DNA from: Symbiodinium natans
Lineage: Eukaryota; Sar; Dinophyceae; Suessiales; Symbiodiniaceae
NCBI GenBank assembly: GCA_905221605.1
Contig: CAJNDS010002257.1
Span: 163,779 to 227,778 of the forward strand
Direction of reading: 5' to 3'
DNA length: 64,000 nt
The position numbers were made by a program, and so were the translations under genes. Position 1 is the stretch's first letter, and the number at the start of each line of letters is the position of its first letter. This document shows positions 32,199-41,570 of this stretch, one piece after another. The notes beneath the pieces are model-generated. The model saw only the letters and a list, made by a program, of their open reading frames with translations, made no database searches and was not told where the DNA came from.

Positions 32199-33095
32199 CA
32201 GGACCTCGCAGAGCCAGGCTGGTGGGCCCAGAAACCTTCGACGAGGAACGCCAAGGTGGGGCTTTAAGGAGCTTAGGGTCTCGGGGTTTAAGGGGCTTCG
32301 GGTTTGGGGTTTCGGGTTTAGGGTTTAGGGTTTGGCTTAAGGCTGAGGAGTTCAGTGTCTGGTGGTTGAAGGGGTTTAGGATTTCGGGGTTGCGGGAGTT
32401 TCGAGTTTGGGGTCTTAAGGTTTCGGGCGTTACGGAGCACTTGCCGAGAATCTGCGAAGACGATTACGAAATTCAACAAGAGATGCTTTAAAAGAAACAA
32501 GCGTGAATACCAATGCTAACCTATGGATTCATAACCTCTGTTTTCTAAGCCATTACAACTGACTCAAAGTGGTGCCAAGTTGATAGCAATGTTGTGGTTT
32601 TATTTTATTCTTATTTTTTGGGGGTGGGGCTTTAGGGTTTTTTTGGGGCCTTAAGGCTTGCTGGGGCTTAAGGCTTAGGGCTCAGGCCAAGTTAAGGTTT
32701 TTTGTGAAGGGGTTGCGAGTTCAAGGGGCTCAGAGTGTCAGGATGCTTTGCGGGTTCACCTTTCAAGGTCTCTAGCAGACTCTAGCAGAAGGGGACGACG
32801 TTACCAGCACCAGCACCAGCACCAGCACCAAAGCATTCAGTAGAACAAGAAAGCATTGAAACTGACACAAAAGAGTACATGCAGACCAACATAATAGGTC
32901 GAAACCGCTTGAGCCCTCGACTCTGAACCTTCAACCCCAACCCCAAAGCCGATTGAGCCACCAACCAGCCTCGCCCCCAGACCCGACTTCCCCCACCCAG
33001 ACCTGAAATCCGAAACTCTAAGCTCTCAACCCTCTGCGCTAGAGCCTTAGCCCTAACTCTGAACAGTAAAGTCTAAGCCCTACAGCCTAGAGCCA
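32199..33095. other. Unique stretch, no recognised gene
   Basis: An open frame at 32222-32491 (plus) has a plausible end (ICEDDYEIQQEML) but its body is telomere-like Gly/Phe sequence. A short AGCACC run (about 32799-32830) is also present. Confidence 0.3.
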
Positions 33096-33099
33096 AACC

Positions 33100-33612
33100 C
33101 CTGAACCCTAAACCCTAAACCCTAAACCCTAAACCCTAAACCCTAAACCCTAAACCCTCAATTCCGCCGAGATGGCTCGGAGGTCAGCCGAGAAGGCTCT
33201 ATCGGACCTGACAAGGGTCTTTGATTCGGTAAAATTTAGGGTTTCGGGTTTAGGGTTTAGGGTTTAGGCTTGAGGGCTTAGGGTTTGGGCTTTGGGCTTT
33301 AGGCTTTAGGGTTTGGGATTGAGGGTTTGGGGTTTAGGGTTTGGGGTTTAGGGTTTGGGGTTTAGGGTACTCCTGCACCCTGAGGATGGACCCCCCAACC
33401 CTGAGCCCTGAACCCTTTTTGCCATGCGGACCCGTTTGGGTGGAAAGCCTGAACCTTGCAACCTGGAATCCTCGGAAGGCGACCTGGAGCGCATGAGTAG
33501 CGGCACTCAACCACCCCCTGAAGCCCTCGGCCCTACTTAAGCCCTGAACCCTACACCCTAGACCCTGCACCCTACACCGCACCCTAAACCCTAAACCCCA
33601 AACCCCAAACCT
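33100..33612. repeat. Telomere-like blocks of both polarities
   Basis: CCCTAAA units at 33100-33160, TTTAGGG/TTTGGGG units at 33235-33370 and CCCTAAACCCCAAA at 33580-33612. Confidence 0.85.
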
Positions 33613-33813
33613 GCAGGGAGACAGCAGCCTAGCTCAAGCTCGAAGTCGTAGTTGGCGCAGTGCCCACCAGCAATGCCGCTGGCATCGTGGTCCTGGGCAC
33701 CCCTAAACCTCTAGGCTCTAAAACCCCCTAAGTTTGGGGCCTAGGGTTTAGGGTTTAGGGTTAAGGGATGCTTTGTGTAGGAATGGAATGAGCGTCAACA
33801 GGAAATAAGATAC

Positions 33814-33898
33814 TGGGGGGGGAGGGACGGAGGGGGGGAGGGGCGGGGAGGGGGGGAGGGGCGGGGAGGGGGGGAGGGGCGGGGAGGGGGGGAGGGGG
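33814..33898 (+). repeat. G-rich minisatellite with G-quadruplex potential
   Basis: About four copies of GGGGCGGGGAGGGGGGGAG on the plus strand, with many runs of four or more G. Confidence 0.85.
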
Positions 33899-34064
33899 CC
33901 TTTTATACCATAAATTACAACTTAGTCCCAGGACAACTTCGAAAACACAATGCCCATCCGTCAAAAATGCGCCCTTTCCTAACCCCCGTCGCATAATTGA
34001 ATCTTTCTAAACACGAAAGCCCTCCGTAATTCTAAGAGAGCTTTCAAATCTACACAAGCTCCGA

Positions 34065-34198
34065 ACATGCAAACCCTAAACCCTAAACCCTAAACCCTAA
34101 ACCCTAAACCCTAAACCCTAAACCCTAAACCCTAAACCCGAAAATCTAAACCCAAAACCCAAAACCCTAAACCCTAAACCCAAAACCCTAACATGCAA
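34065..34198 (-). repeat. (CCCTAAA)n array flanked by 8-bp direct repeats
   Basis: A telomere-like array (34073-34190) bounded by ACATGCAA on both sides (34065-34072 and 34191-34198). The right third contains CCCAAAA variants. Confidence 0.85.
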
Positions 34199-34347
34199 CG
34201 TGCAAGCGGGGCTCATCTGTCAAGATCCACACAGCGAACGGCACAGCTGGCGGCAGCAGCCTCTGCAGCACCTTGTGAGCCCAGGGCTTCAGGAATGAGT
34301 AGTTGCTCAAGAGCCACACCAAAAATTAAAAAAAAAACACAACATTT

Positions 34348-34426
34348 TCTTCCTTATAAGGGTAGTATAGGGATTATAAGGGTAGTATAGGGACGATTAG
34401 TGTATATTCTTTTGGGGTTCTTACAC
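34348..34426 (+). repeat. Dispersed repeat, second copy, with internal duplication
   Basis: Same motif as at 3768-3818. ATAAGGGTAGTATAGGG occurs twice in tandem, and the copy ends TTCTTTTGGGGTTC. Confidence 0.65.
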
Positions 34427-34649
34427 AAATAGTAGGGAATCTAAAGGCGAAGGGGTTGCGAGGGCTCAGGGTTTTGGGCTTCTAGGGTTTTTTTGATGGG
34501 GGCATTCTGGTACTAGGCCTCCAACAGGGTCTCTGCAGGTATTACAGGTTGTAAGATAGTCTCGGCTCAGGTACCTCCCAGTGGTGGGACTGGTACCTAC
34601 TGAACCTGAGAGACCGTACATGCGCTCATGGTTGCTGTGGATGGAGGTT

Positions 34650-34825
34650 TAGGGTTTAGGATTTAGGGTTTGGGGTTTAGGGTTTAGGGTTTTGGGGAGG
34701 TTTAGGGAGGTTTAGGCAGGTTTAGGGAGGTTTAGGGAGGTTGAGGGAGGTTTAGGGAGGTTTAGGGAGGTTTAGGGTGGTTTAGGGTGGTTTAGGGTTT
34801 AGGGTTTAGGGTTTAGGGTTTGGGG
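34650..34825 (+). repeat. TTTAGGG array with 10-bp GGTTTAGGGA units
   Basis: About ten GGTTTAGGGA/T units at about 34690-34795, flanked by ordinary TTTAGGG units. Confidence 0.92.
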
Positions 34826-34889
34826 AAAAAATGCCCCGCGCGCAACAAGACAATCGCCATCGGCCCAGCTCCTCCGCGGTGATGCTGCT

Positions 34890-35017
34890 TCTGCTTGGAG
34901 GCTCATGGCACTTATCAACCAACTATAACTGCACTTAGAACTGTACTTATAAGCCCCTCAAGTGCCCTTAAGGGGTGAGAAGTACAGCCACAATTGGTTA
35001 ATAAGTACCACAAACCA
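34890..35017. mobile_element. MITE family M1, right end degenerate
   Basis: The left arm CTTGGAGGCTCATGGCAC is intact. The right arm reads AATAAGTACCACAAACC, diverging in its last bases. Confidence 0.75.
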
Positions 35018-35110
35018 GTGGATACAGCTCTCAAACTCCTGGCGTGGTACAGATCCTGCTGGCGCTGGAGCTGGCGCAGCTGGTGAGGACACCGCGTGTT
35101 CTTCGGCTTC

Positions 35111-35255
35111 TACTTGGAGGTTCATGGTACTTATGAACCAATTGTAACTGTTGTGATAACTGTACTAATAACCACGTTAGGGCACTTAAGGGGCTTACAA
35201 GCACAGTCATAAGTACAGTTACAATTGGTTAAGAAGTACCATGAACCTCCAAGTA
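35111..35255. mobile_element. MITE family M1, best-preserved copy
   Basis: A 145-bp element with TACTTGGAGGTTCATGGTAC at the left and its exact complement at the right end. The arms pair for about 40 bp and TA is present at both ends. Confidence 0.9.
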
Positions 35256-36150
35256 CACCATCTCAAGCTGGGAACAATGATTTGTTGGACAAGCACATGC
35301 TTGTCCAGAGTATCAGCGATGCTTCAGACATATGGTACTCCTTTCACTTGGACCATGGTTTCCTGGCTTCTTCTACAGCGCCAGGTGTTGTCTTGGTGGT
35401 CTCTTCGTTCCCCATCAGTGTGTGTATTTCCCGACAGCATCGGTGTCACCAGTTGAACATGAATGTGAGGGAATGTATATGTGTCTGGGGGGTTCGGGCT
35501 TCGCAGCCTGGACAAGGATGGCTACCACTGATGGCTACCCTATGGCCCTATGACTCCCGAGAAAAGCCCACGATACCTGAGCTGCGTGACTTGAGCCCCA
35601 AGGCCGCACGTACGTCATGTTTTTCCCCTCTTCAAGTTTTGTGCGCGAATGAGAGAGGGTCTGATCTTCCTGTAAGATTTCCGCCAACGCCAGTCTGGCT
35701 GGCAATGCCTGTTGCCGGCTCATCTAGCTCGGCATGCTTGCCAACGCGCCTTCGCGGTTTGCAAACTCTGCATGGAAGGCGGCTCAGGGCTGAGGGCGTA
35801 ACCTTCAGCCCTCTTTGATGCACGTGATCACCCAGGACTCTCTCTCGCGCGCCGCACTGCCTGCCGTGCCTGTGCATCCGGAAGTGTGTGCTATAGGTTA
35901 TGAGGTTATAATTCAGGCTAAAGGTTTCGGTTCACGGCTTTGTTGTCTTCGCCTGCGCACGCTGTCATTGCGCCAGCTCGGAATTCGTTTCTTGCAAGCT
36001 CGGGCGTTTTCCGCGTTGGAAAACCATTGTTCTCGAGTGTTTTCTTTCCTGGAGGGGGGCGGGAGCACCCTAAAAATCTTTAGGATCTTAAGGTACACTT
36101 TCGCGATTTTAGTTCTTGCGGCTAGCCTAAACAGTTGGGACCCTTAAGGG
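35256..36150 (+). other. Largest non-repetitive island of this part; open frames but no recognised gene
   Basis: About 900 bases without telomere-like repeats. The plus strand has a 197-codon frame (35225-35818) that begins inside the MITE, and a 110-codon frame (35815-36147) follows it. A different plus frame ends EHECEGMYMCLGGSGFAAW and then MATTDGYPMAL. None shows a domain I can name. Exons of a split gene are possible. Confidence 0.25.
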
Positions 36151-36452
36151 ACTTCAATTCACAATGGCCACGCCTAACCCAATGCTCCACGGTTCAGGGT
36201 TTAGGGTCTAGAAGGCTGACCAATGGTCCACGGTTCAGGGTTTAGGGTCGAGGCGGACTGAACACATGTTGAACTGACACAACATCATGCTTCAGTCGGC
36301 CTGACCATTGGCGACCGCTGTGCCGCTGAAGCAGCGCCTCCGATTGAGGGTAGAGAGCGTCTGTGCCGACAGTGGCCGGTCGACCACAATTTGGGGTAGT
36401 AATTTAGGGTTCAAAGTTTGGGGCTTTAGAGGGTAGACGTTCCAGTTTGGCT

Positions 36453-37350
36453 ACAGGTTTAGGGTTTAGGGTTTAGGGTTTAGGGTTTCGGGTTTCGGGT
36501 TTAGGGTTGCCTAGGAGCCATCCAGTTGAGGAGTGTGTAGTGAGGCAAGCTTGACCTGTGGTCGAGGTCTGGCTGTGGATAGCGCGAAGTCCTAAACCTT
36601 TGAAACACCACCTGACTGGAACCCCATTGTCTGCCATTTGATTAGAACCCCCCAAGCAATACACACAAAGTCTTCCTTATAAGGGCAAGATGGGGATTAT
36701 CATCTTTTATTTGTTGGTGGGCTCATATGCAAGTAGTAATTGTGACAATGATCCGCTCAAGAACGGACGTACATGCAGCCAAGCAGGTCACAGAAGGGCT
36801 TCTTCTAGGTTTAGGGTGTAGCGGCCCCAAAACCCTAAACCCTAAACCCTAAACCCTAAACCCTAAACCCTAAACCCTAGTACCTAGGAAAAGTGAGCCC
36901 CCACCTCGCACACTTCGGCTCCTCACCGATCTTGTGCCAGGGAGCCAGCTCCTTTGGCCACCCTAAACCCTAAACCCTATACCCTAAACCCTAAACCCTA
37001 AACCCTATACCCTAAACCCTAAACCCTAAACCACACTTTCTGCGGCTTTTGGGGGCTTTTGGAGGGCCTGTTTAGGGTTTTAGGGTTCTAGGGTTTTAGG
37101 GTTTTAGGATTTTGAGGTTTTAGGGAATTAGGGTTTTAGGGTTTTAGGGTTTTCGGTTTTTAGGGTTTTAGGGTTTTAGGGCTTGAGGGTTTTAGGGTTT
37201 TAGGGTTTTAGGATTTTAGGATTCTAGGGTTTTAGGGTTTTAGGGTTTTGGGGTTTTAGGGTTTTCGGGTTTTCGGGTTTTAGGGTTTTAGGGGTTTAGG
37301 GTTTTAGGGATTTAGGGCTTTAGGGTTTAAGGGTCTTAGGGTTTTAGGGT
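36453..37350. repeat. TTTAGGG, CCCTAAA and TTTTAGGG blocks
   Basis: TTTAGGG at 36453-36508; CCCTAAA at 36828-36878 and 36961-37032 (with CCCTATA variants); then about 270 bases (37071-37350) of the 8-bp TTTTAGGG type with many single-base variants. The unique part 36509-36827 holds no recognised gene. Confidence 0.9.
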
Positions 37351-37568
37351 TTTAGCGCGAGGGGGTAGCTAGGAAGGTTTGAGTTACGTGCCTTGGGGTT
37401 TAGATGATGCCTCGTTTCAGCACAGCTTTCGTGCTCTAGGGACTGCACTGAGCACGCTGCCTGCGTATGGCAGGTAGTCCTTGATTGGCGTTCTAGACTG
37501 GGACCCTTTTCGGGTTTTGCTCTTGAGGAAGCTTGGGAGAGCCGAATTCAACACCACTCCCCCCAACA

Positions 37569-40127
37569 TCAGCACGGCCCTTCCAGCAAGCGCACAATCT
37601 CCGCGTGGCCGCTGCGCAGATGGCGAGATGCGACACTCAGGGCTGTATCACCGGAGTGTCCTTGCACATCCCTGCCAGCGCCGGCTTCTACCAGCAAGCG
37701 CACAATCTCAACCTAGGATGGCCCCAAAGAAAAAACCCTCTGAAATATGTACGCCTGAATGTGATCCTCTTAAACCCAATAAGAGGAAAATATGAAAATG
37801 TCCTATAGGGGCCTACCGAGCAGCGTGGCCTCTGCAAGAGGCGGCCATTAAGGCGGTGAAGCCGGCCTTCTTGTCCTGGACGTCCCTGTCAGCACCAGCA
37901 TCAAGCAGCAACCCGACCGTCTCAAGGTGGCCTCCCTCCTTAAGGTAGCCCAGTAACCATCTTATAACAAGGACACCCTTTTTGAGGTTGGCTATTTTAT
38001 AAGGGAACCAAGAACCCCAAAAATAAAAGGGTAAAGGGTGCCACTGGGCTACCAAGCCTCAGATGCGTGATGAAGAGCTGTGAAGCCGGCCTGGTCCTGA
38101 ACGTTCGCGTCGGCACCCGACTCCAGCAGCAGCCGTGCAATCGCCACGTGGCCTTTACGAGATGCCACGGAGAGGGCTGTAGAGCCGCGGACGGATTGCA
38201 CATTCTTGGCTGCACCCGCTTCCAGCAGCAAGTGCGCGATCTCGACATGGCCATTGTAGGATGCAGATAGCAAGGGTGTGTAGCCAAGCTCGTCCTGCAC
38301 CTCCTTGTCAGCGCCAGCGTCGGTTAGCAAGCGCGCGACCTCAGTGCGGCCACCGTCAGAGGCGCAATGAAGAGCCGTCGCCCCGGCCTGGTCCTGAACG
38401 TTCTTCTCAGCACCAAACTCCACCAGAAGACGTGCGATCGCAAGGTACCCTTTACGAGATGAGATGGTCAGAGCTGTAGCTCCACCAGGTCCTTGCACCT
38501 TACTGTTGAATATGTACTCCCTTAAGGAGTATGTAGATCTACATAGAGAGGGGATAAAGGGTACCTCATTCCCTCTTCCCTACTAGCTAACAGTAATATA
38601 ATTAAGGCACATCCATGGCCGCGCCCGCTTCCATGAGCAAGCGCGCAATCTCCACATGGCCCCTGCGGCACGCGGCAAAAAGGGGCGTCGCGCCGCTGTA
38701 CGAGGAGGTGAAGATGAGGGCGGCGTTGCCCGCGTTCTTGTCGTGCGCATCCTTGTCGGCATCAGCATCAACCAGCAACCTCACAATCCTAGGATGGCCC
38801 ACATCGAAACCCTCCGAAACAAATACTCCCGAATATGGATCCTCTTAAAACACAACCAAGGGAAAATTTTACAAAACCATGAATCCTCTTAAACCCAACC
38901 AAGGGACAAAAAAAATAAGTAAACAAAAAATGGCAACAAAAGGGCCCTAGAATCTCAGCGTGGCCGGCATCGGATGCATGATGAAGGGCCGTGGAGCCGA
39001 CCTGGTCCTGAATGTTGGGGTCGGCCCCCGACTCCAGCAGCAGCCCTGCGACTCTGACCTCGGATGGCCTCTGAAATAAAGGGTTTAGGGTTTAGGGTTT
39101 AGGGTTTAGGGTTTAGGGTTTAGGGTTTAGGGTTCCACTCCTGAACATGATCCTCTTAAACCCAATAAGGGAAGATCATGAAACTTCCCAAGGGCCTACC
39201 TAGTGACGTGACCTTTACGAGATGCGGCCGACAGGGCTGTAGCGCCACCAAATCCCTGCACATTCTTGGCCGCGCCAGCCTCCAGCAGAAAGCCCACAAC
39301 CTCAGCGTGGCCATTGACCTGGGTAGCCCAATAACCATCTTATAATAAGGGCACCCTTTTTGGGGTTGGTTATTTTACAAGGGAAACCAGAACCCCAAAA
39401 AGAGGGCAAAGGGTACCACTGGGCTACCAAGTGACAGATGCGGAGATTAGGGGTGTATCGCCATAATGCCCGTCGTGCACATCTCGCACGTCTCGCACAT
39501 CTTTGTCGGCGCCTGCTTCGAGCAGAAAGCGGGCAACTTGCAGATGGCCTTGCGTGGCGGCATACTCCAGCAACTCGGTGGAAGCCTCACGCTTCTGCTC
39601 CACACTTGAGAGGCCCGACAGCACGACTTGCACGTCCATGGGCATCTCCAGTTGAGTCAAGTCCTAGGTTCGCCCGTAACCTAGCAATAGGTTTAGGGTT
39701 TAAGCTGCACAAAAAACTAGAAACTCTTAACATACACCCTGCCTCCTGAACTCCTAAAACCTAAACCCTTTGAGGCTTAGGCTTTCCGAGCGTCAGAAGA
39801 GTCAATGAGGTGGCTGCCATGATGTAAGAGCTGTTGAATGCTGACCGGGAAGCCATACCTATACTGGCCCTGAGCCCGGTGCAAAACACATCTGTTGTAA
39901 CGAAGCCCATTCGGGCTTTGTTTAAGCCAACATAACTTACAGGCTCAGCCTCTATGGAAAAATGGCTTATAGGATCCAAGAAGAAGATCCAAAAAGTTCG
40001 TGCAGTTACCTGCTCAGCACCTAAGATACACAGTGCGCAGATGTCGCTTCAATGCCAGCACGTCATCTAGCTCCTCCGTTCGCATCGTGACAAGCTCTTG
40101 CCCTGAGACCTGGAAAACACGCAGCAT
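37569..40127 (-). CDS. Ubiquitin-like plus ankyrin-repeat protein gene, nine exons
   Basis: Exons (minus strand): 40127-40030, 39858-39804, 39663-39436, 39318-39208, 39058-38955, 38788-38611, 38498-38061, 37938-37825, 37712-37569. They total 1470 nt in one frame: 489 residues and TGA. An in-frame ATG at 40145 would add six residues; I chose 40127 because MLRV begins the fold. Residues 1 to about 70 look like a ubiquitin-type beta-grasp domain (VSGQEL, LALKRHL, VSIQQLLHHG, PMDVQVVL). Residues from about 78 on are about twelve ankyrin repeats with near-identical GH.E.ARLLLEAGAD..VQD cores, a protein-binding scaffold. This architecture is common in dinoflagellates; the partner is unknown. Every intron is an insertion with a 4-bp target duplication, and splicing at the duplication restores each ankyrin repeat. 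The last repeat is short and carries an extra HLR, so the 3' end may be damaged or longer. No transcript evidence is available. Confidence 0.85.
37713..37824 (-). mobile_element. Intron 8: introner family B, duplication GCTG/GTTG, GC-AG
   Basis: 112 nt. The donor copy reads GCTG (37824-37821) and the acceptor copy GTTG (37712-37709), one difference. The element CTCGGTAGGCCCCTAT ... GGGGCCATCCTAG shares the family B core. Splicing restores CRGH|VEIVRLLVEAG. This is the only GC donor in the gene. Confidence 0.88.
37939..38060 (-). mobile_element. Intron 7: introner family A, duplication GAGG, GA-AG
   Basis: 122 nt with donor GA from GAGG (38060-38057, repeated 37938-37935). The element CTTGGTAGCCCAGTGG ... 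TTACTGGGCTACCTTAAG has inverted repeats of family A. Splicing restores LHHAS|EGGHLETV. Confidence 0.9.
38499..38610 (-). mobile_element. Intron 6: introner family C, duplication GTGC, GT-AG
   Basis: 112 nt. The element CTTAATTATATTACTGTTAG ... ATTCAACAGTAAG shares AGTAGGGAAGAGGGAATGAG with the MITEs at 62206 and 62698. GTGC at 38610-38607 is repeated at 38498-38495. Splicing restores AAMD|VQGPGG. Confidence 0.85.
38789..38954 (-). mobile_element. Intron 5: introner family B, internally duplicated, duplication GATT, GA-AG
   Basis: 166 nt with donor GA from GATT (38954-38951, repeated 38788-38785). The element CTAGGGCCCTTTTG ... GGGCCATCCTAG contains two tandem versions of TTGGTTGGGTTTAAGAGGAT. 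Splicing restores GHAE|IVRLLVDAD. Confidence 0.88.
39059..39207 (-). mobile_element. Intron 4: introner family B with telomeric insert, duplication GTCA, GT-AG
   Basis: 149 nt. The element CTAGGTAGGCCCTTGG ... GGCCATCCGAG shares TTATTGGGTTTAAGAGGAT with introns 5 and 8. About seven telomeric heptamers (39078-39132) interrupt it between GTTCAGGAGTGG and TTTCAGAGG. Splicing restores SRKGH|VRVAGLLLESG. Confidence 0.9.
39319..39435 (-). mobile_element. Intron 3: introner family A, duplication GTCA, GT-AG
   Basis: 117 nt. The element CTTGGTAGCCCAGTGG ... TATTGGGCTACCCAG has clear terminal inverted repeats. GTCA lies at 39435-39432 and 39318-39315. Splicing restores LISAS|VNGHAEVV. Confidence 0.9.
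39664..39803 (-). mobile_element. Intron 2 as insertion; duplication GACT, GA-AG
   Basis: 140 nt with donor GA from GACT (39803-39800), duplicated at 39663-39660. The element begins CTTCTGACGCTCGG and ends GCGAACCTAG. It contains a short telomere-like stretch. Splicing restores GSHLI|DLTQLEMPMD, the end of the ubiquitin-like domain. Confidence 0.75.
39859..40029 (-). mobile_element. Intron 1 as insertion; duplication GTAT, GT-AG
   Basis: 171 nt. GTAT at 40029-40026 is repeated as the first four bases of exon 2. The element begins CTTAGGTGCTGAGC and ends CCAGTATAG. Splicing gives HLRTV|YGFPV. Terminal inverted repeats are weak. Confidence 0.75.
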
Positions 40128-40300
40128 GTTTGCCGCCAAGCTCATGAGAAGCAGGGAATTCGGAATCGAATTTCGGCTAGACTAGCCGCTGCGACGTTGT
40201 CGGTACTTCACTTGCTGATCTGCAGTTGCAGTGTGCTGGTATCGAGATCTTGCCCATGTTTGTTGCCAGGTCTAGACTGCCAACTACCGACCTCTTGCAA

Positions 40301-40508
40301 CCCAGAGGTTTATGGGTACGTAGAACCCCAACCCTAAGTCCACTTAAGGACTTAGGGGGCTTAGGGGGGCTTATAAGTACAGTCATGATTGCTAGGATGA
40401 CCCTTAACACCCTCTGAAAAATATTTCTGAATATGATCCTCTTAAACCCATCAAGGGAAAATATAAAATGTCCCCGGGGGCCTACTAGATTGGGGTTCTA
40501 AGTACCCT
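40301..40508. mobile_element. MITE family M1 split by an introner family B element
   Basis: The left arm is diverged (AGAGGTTTATGGGTAC). The right arm, AAGTACCCTGAACCTCC, is interrupted by the element at 40392-40488. Removing that element rejoins CAGTCATGATTG to GGGTTCTAAGTACC, as in other M1 copies. Confidence 0.75.
40392..40488 (-). mobile_element. Introner family B copy outside a gene, duplication ATTG
   Basis: Plus-strand ends CTAGGATGACCC and GGGGGCCTACTAG, with the family core ATCCTCTTAAACCCATCAAG. ATTG directly flanks both ends (40388-40391 and 40489-40492). It sits inside a MITE, so it cannot be explained as an intron. Confidence 0.88.
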
Positions 40509-40589
40509 GAACCTCCAAGCAACCATGCCCGGCACAGACCTGGACCGAGCCAATGGAAAGGCACTGCACCACGACCCGAAAAAACCACG

Positions 40590-40752
40590 CAGGATTTAGG
40601 GTTTAGGGTTTGGGGTTTAGGGTTTAGGGTTATAGGGCTTAGGGTTTAGGGTACTCCAAATCCCAGAATCAAACCGCCCACTACCGCAGACTTAACCGTG
40701 TGGGCCCTTGAAGCCCTTGGAAAAATCTTCCTGAAGAGCATTACCACAGGGT

Positions 40753-40833
<81 letters not shown>

Positions 40834-40855
40834 GGCTGAGGGTTGAGGGTTTAGG
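40590..40855 (+). repeat. TTTAGGG block and (TTGAGGG)n array
   Basis: TTTAGGG units at 40590-40655. About 15 nearly perfect TTGAGGG units occupy 40749-40855. Confidence 0.95.
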
Positions 40856-41109
40856 GGTGCCTACCTAGTAAAGCGCTCAAGCGCCCCCAACGAAACCTCC
40901 GCCCTCTCAGTAAACCCACAATTGCACTCTCAACCTTCCTGAACACTCCATCCTGGGGTCAGTACAACCCCAAAGTCCCCAAAAGCCCCTTTTTTGGCTT
41001 GTTTTAGATTCAAGTATACTGTCGGGGGTACCCTGTTCAAGCATCATGAAGACCGAGAGGACGGCCGTACATGTGCCCCCCCGCTCATGTCTTTTGGGCT
41101 ACAGTTCTG

Positions 41110-41325
41110 GACTTGGGGATGCTAACCCAAAACCCCAAAGCCCCAAAGCCCCAAAACCCCAAAGCCCAAAGCCCAAAGCCCAAAGCCCAAAGCCCCAAAG
41201 CCCCAAACCCCAACCCCCAACCCCCAACCCCCAAACCCCAACCCCCAACCCCCAACCCCCAACCCCCAACCCCAAACCCCAAACCCCAAACCCCAAACCC
41301 CAAACCCTAAACCCTAAACCATAAA
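41110..41325 (-). repeat. CCCCAAAG, CCCAAAG, CCCCCAA and CCCCAAA arrays
   Basis: Successive homogeneous sub-blocks of related C/A-rich units, ending in CCCTAAA. Open frames of repeating PKP/NPQ (plus) and GLGFGVWG (minus) are shadows. Confidence 0.93.
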
Positions 41326-41445
41326 CCCAACTCTAATCGTCGCGAACACCCTACCTCTGACATCCCTGCAAGCTTCAAAGGCCCCAAGACCCGAAACCCC
41401 CTTTGCAAACCATTATTCAAAACAACCCTGAGGCCTGTGAACCTT

Positions 41446-41570
41446 GGGGTTTAGGGTTTAGGGTTTAGGGTTTAGGGTTTAGGGTTTAGGGTTTAGGGTT
41501 CAGGGGTTAGGGGTTAGGGGTTAGGGGTTAGGGGTTAGGGGTTAGGGGTTAGGGGTTAGGGGTTAGCGAT
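41446..41570 (+). repeat. (TTTAGGG)n then (TTAGGGG)n
   Basis: About eight TTTAGGG units change to about ten TTAGGGG units at about 41500. Confidence 0.95.

Noticed and set aside
35225-35818. 197-codon plus frame as a gene
   Set aside because: It starts inside a MITE arm, other frames on both strands are similarly open, and no domain is visible. Reported only as an unassigned unique island.
39761-39979. 72-codon minus frame read straight through ankyrin exon 2 and intron 1
   Set aside because: It is in the wrong phase. The correct phase of 39858-39804 continues the ubiquitin-like domain between exons 1 and 3.
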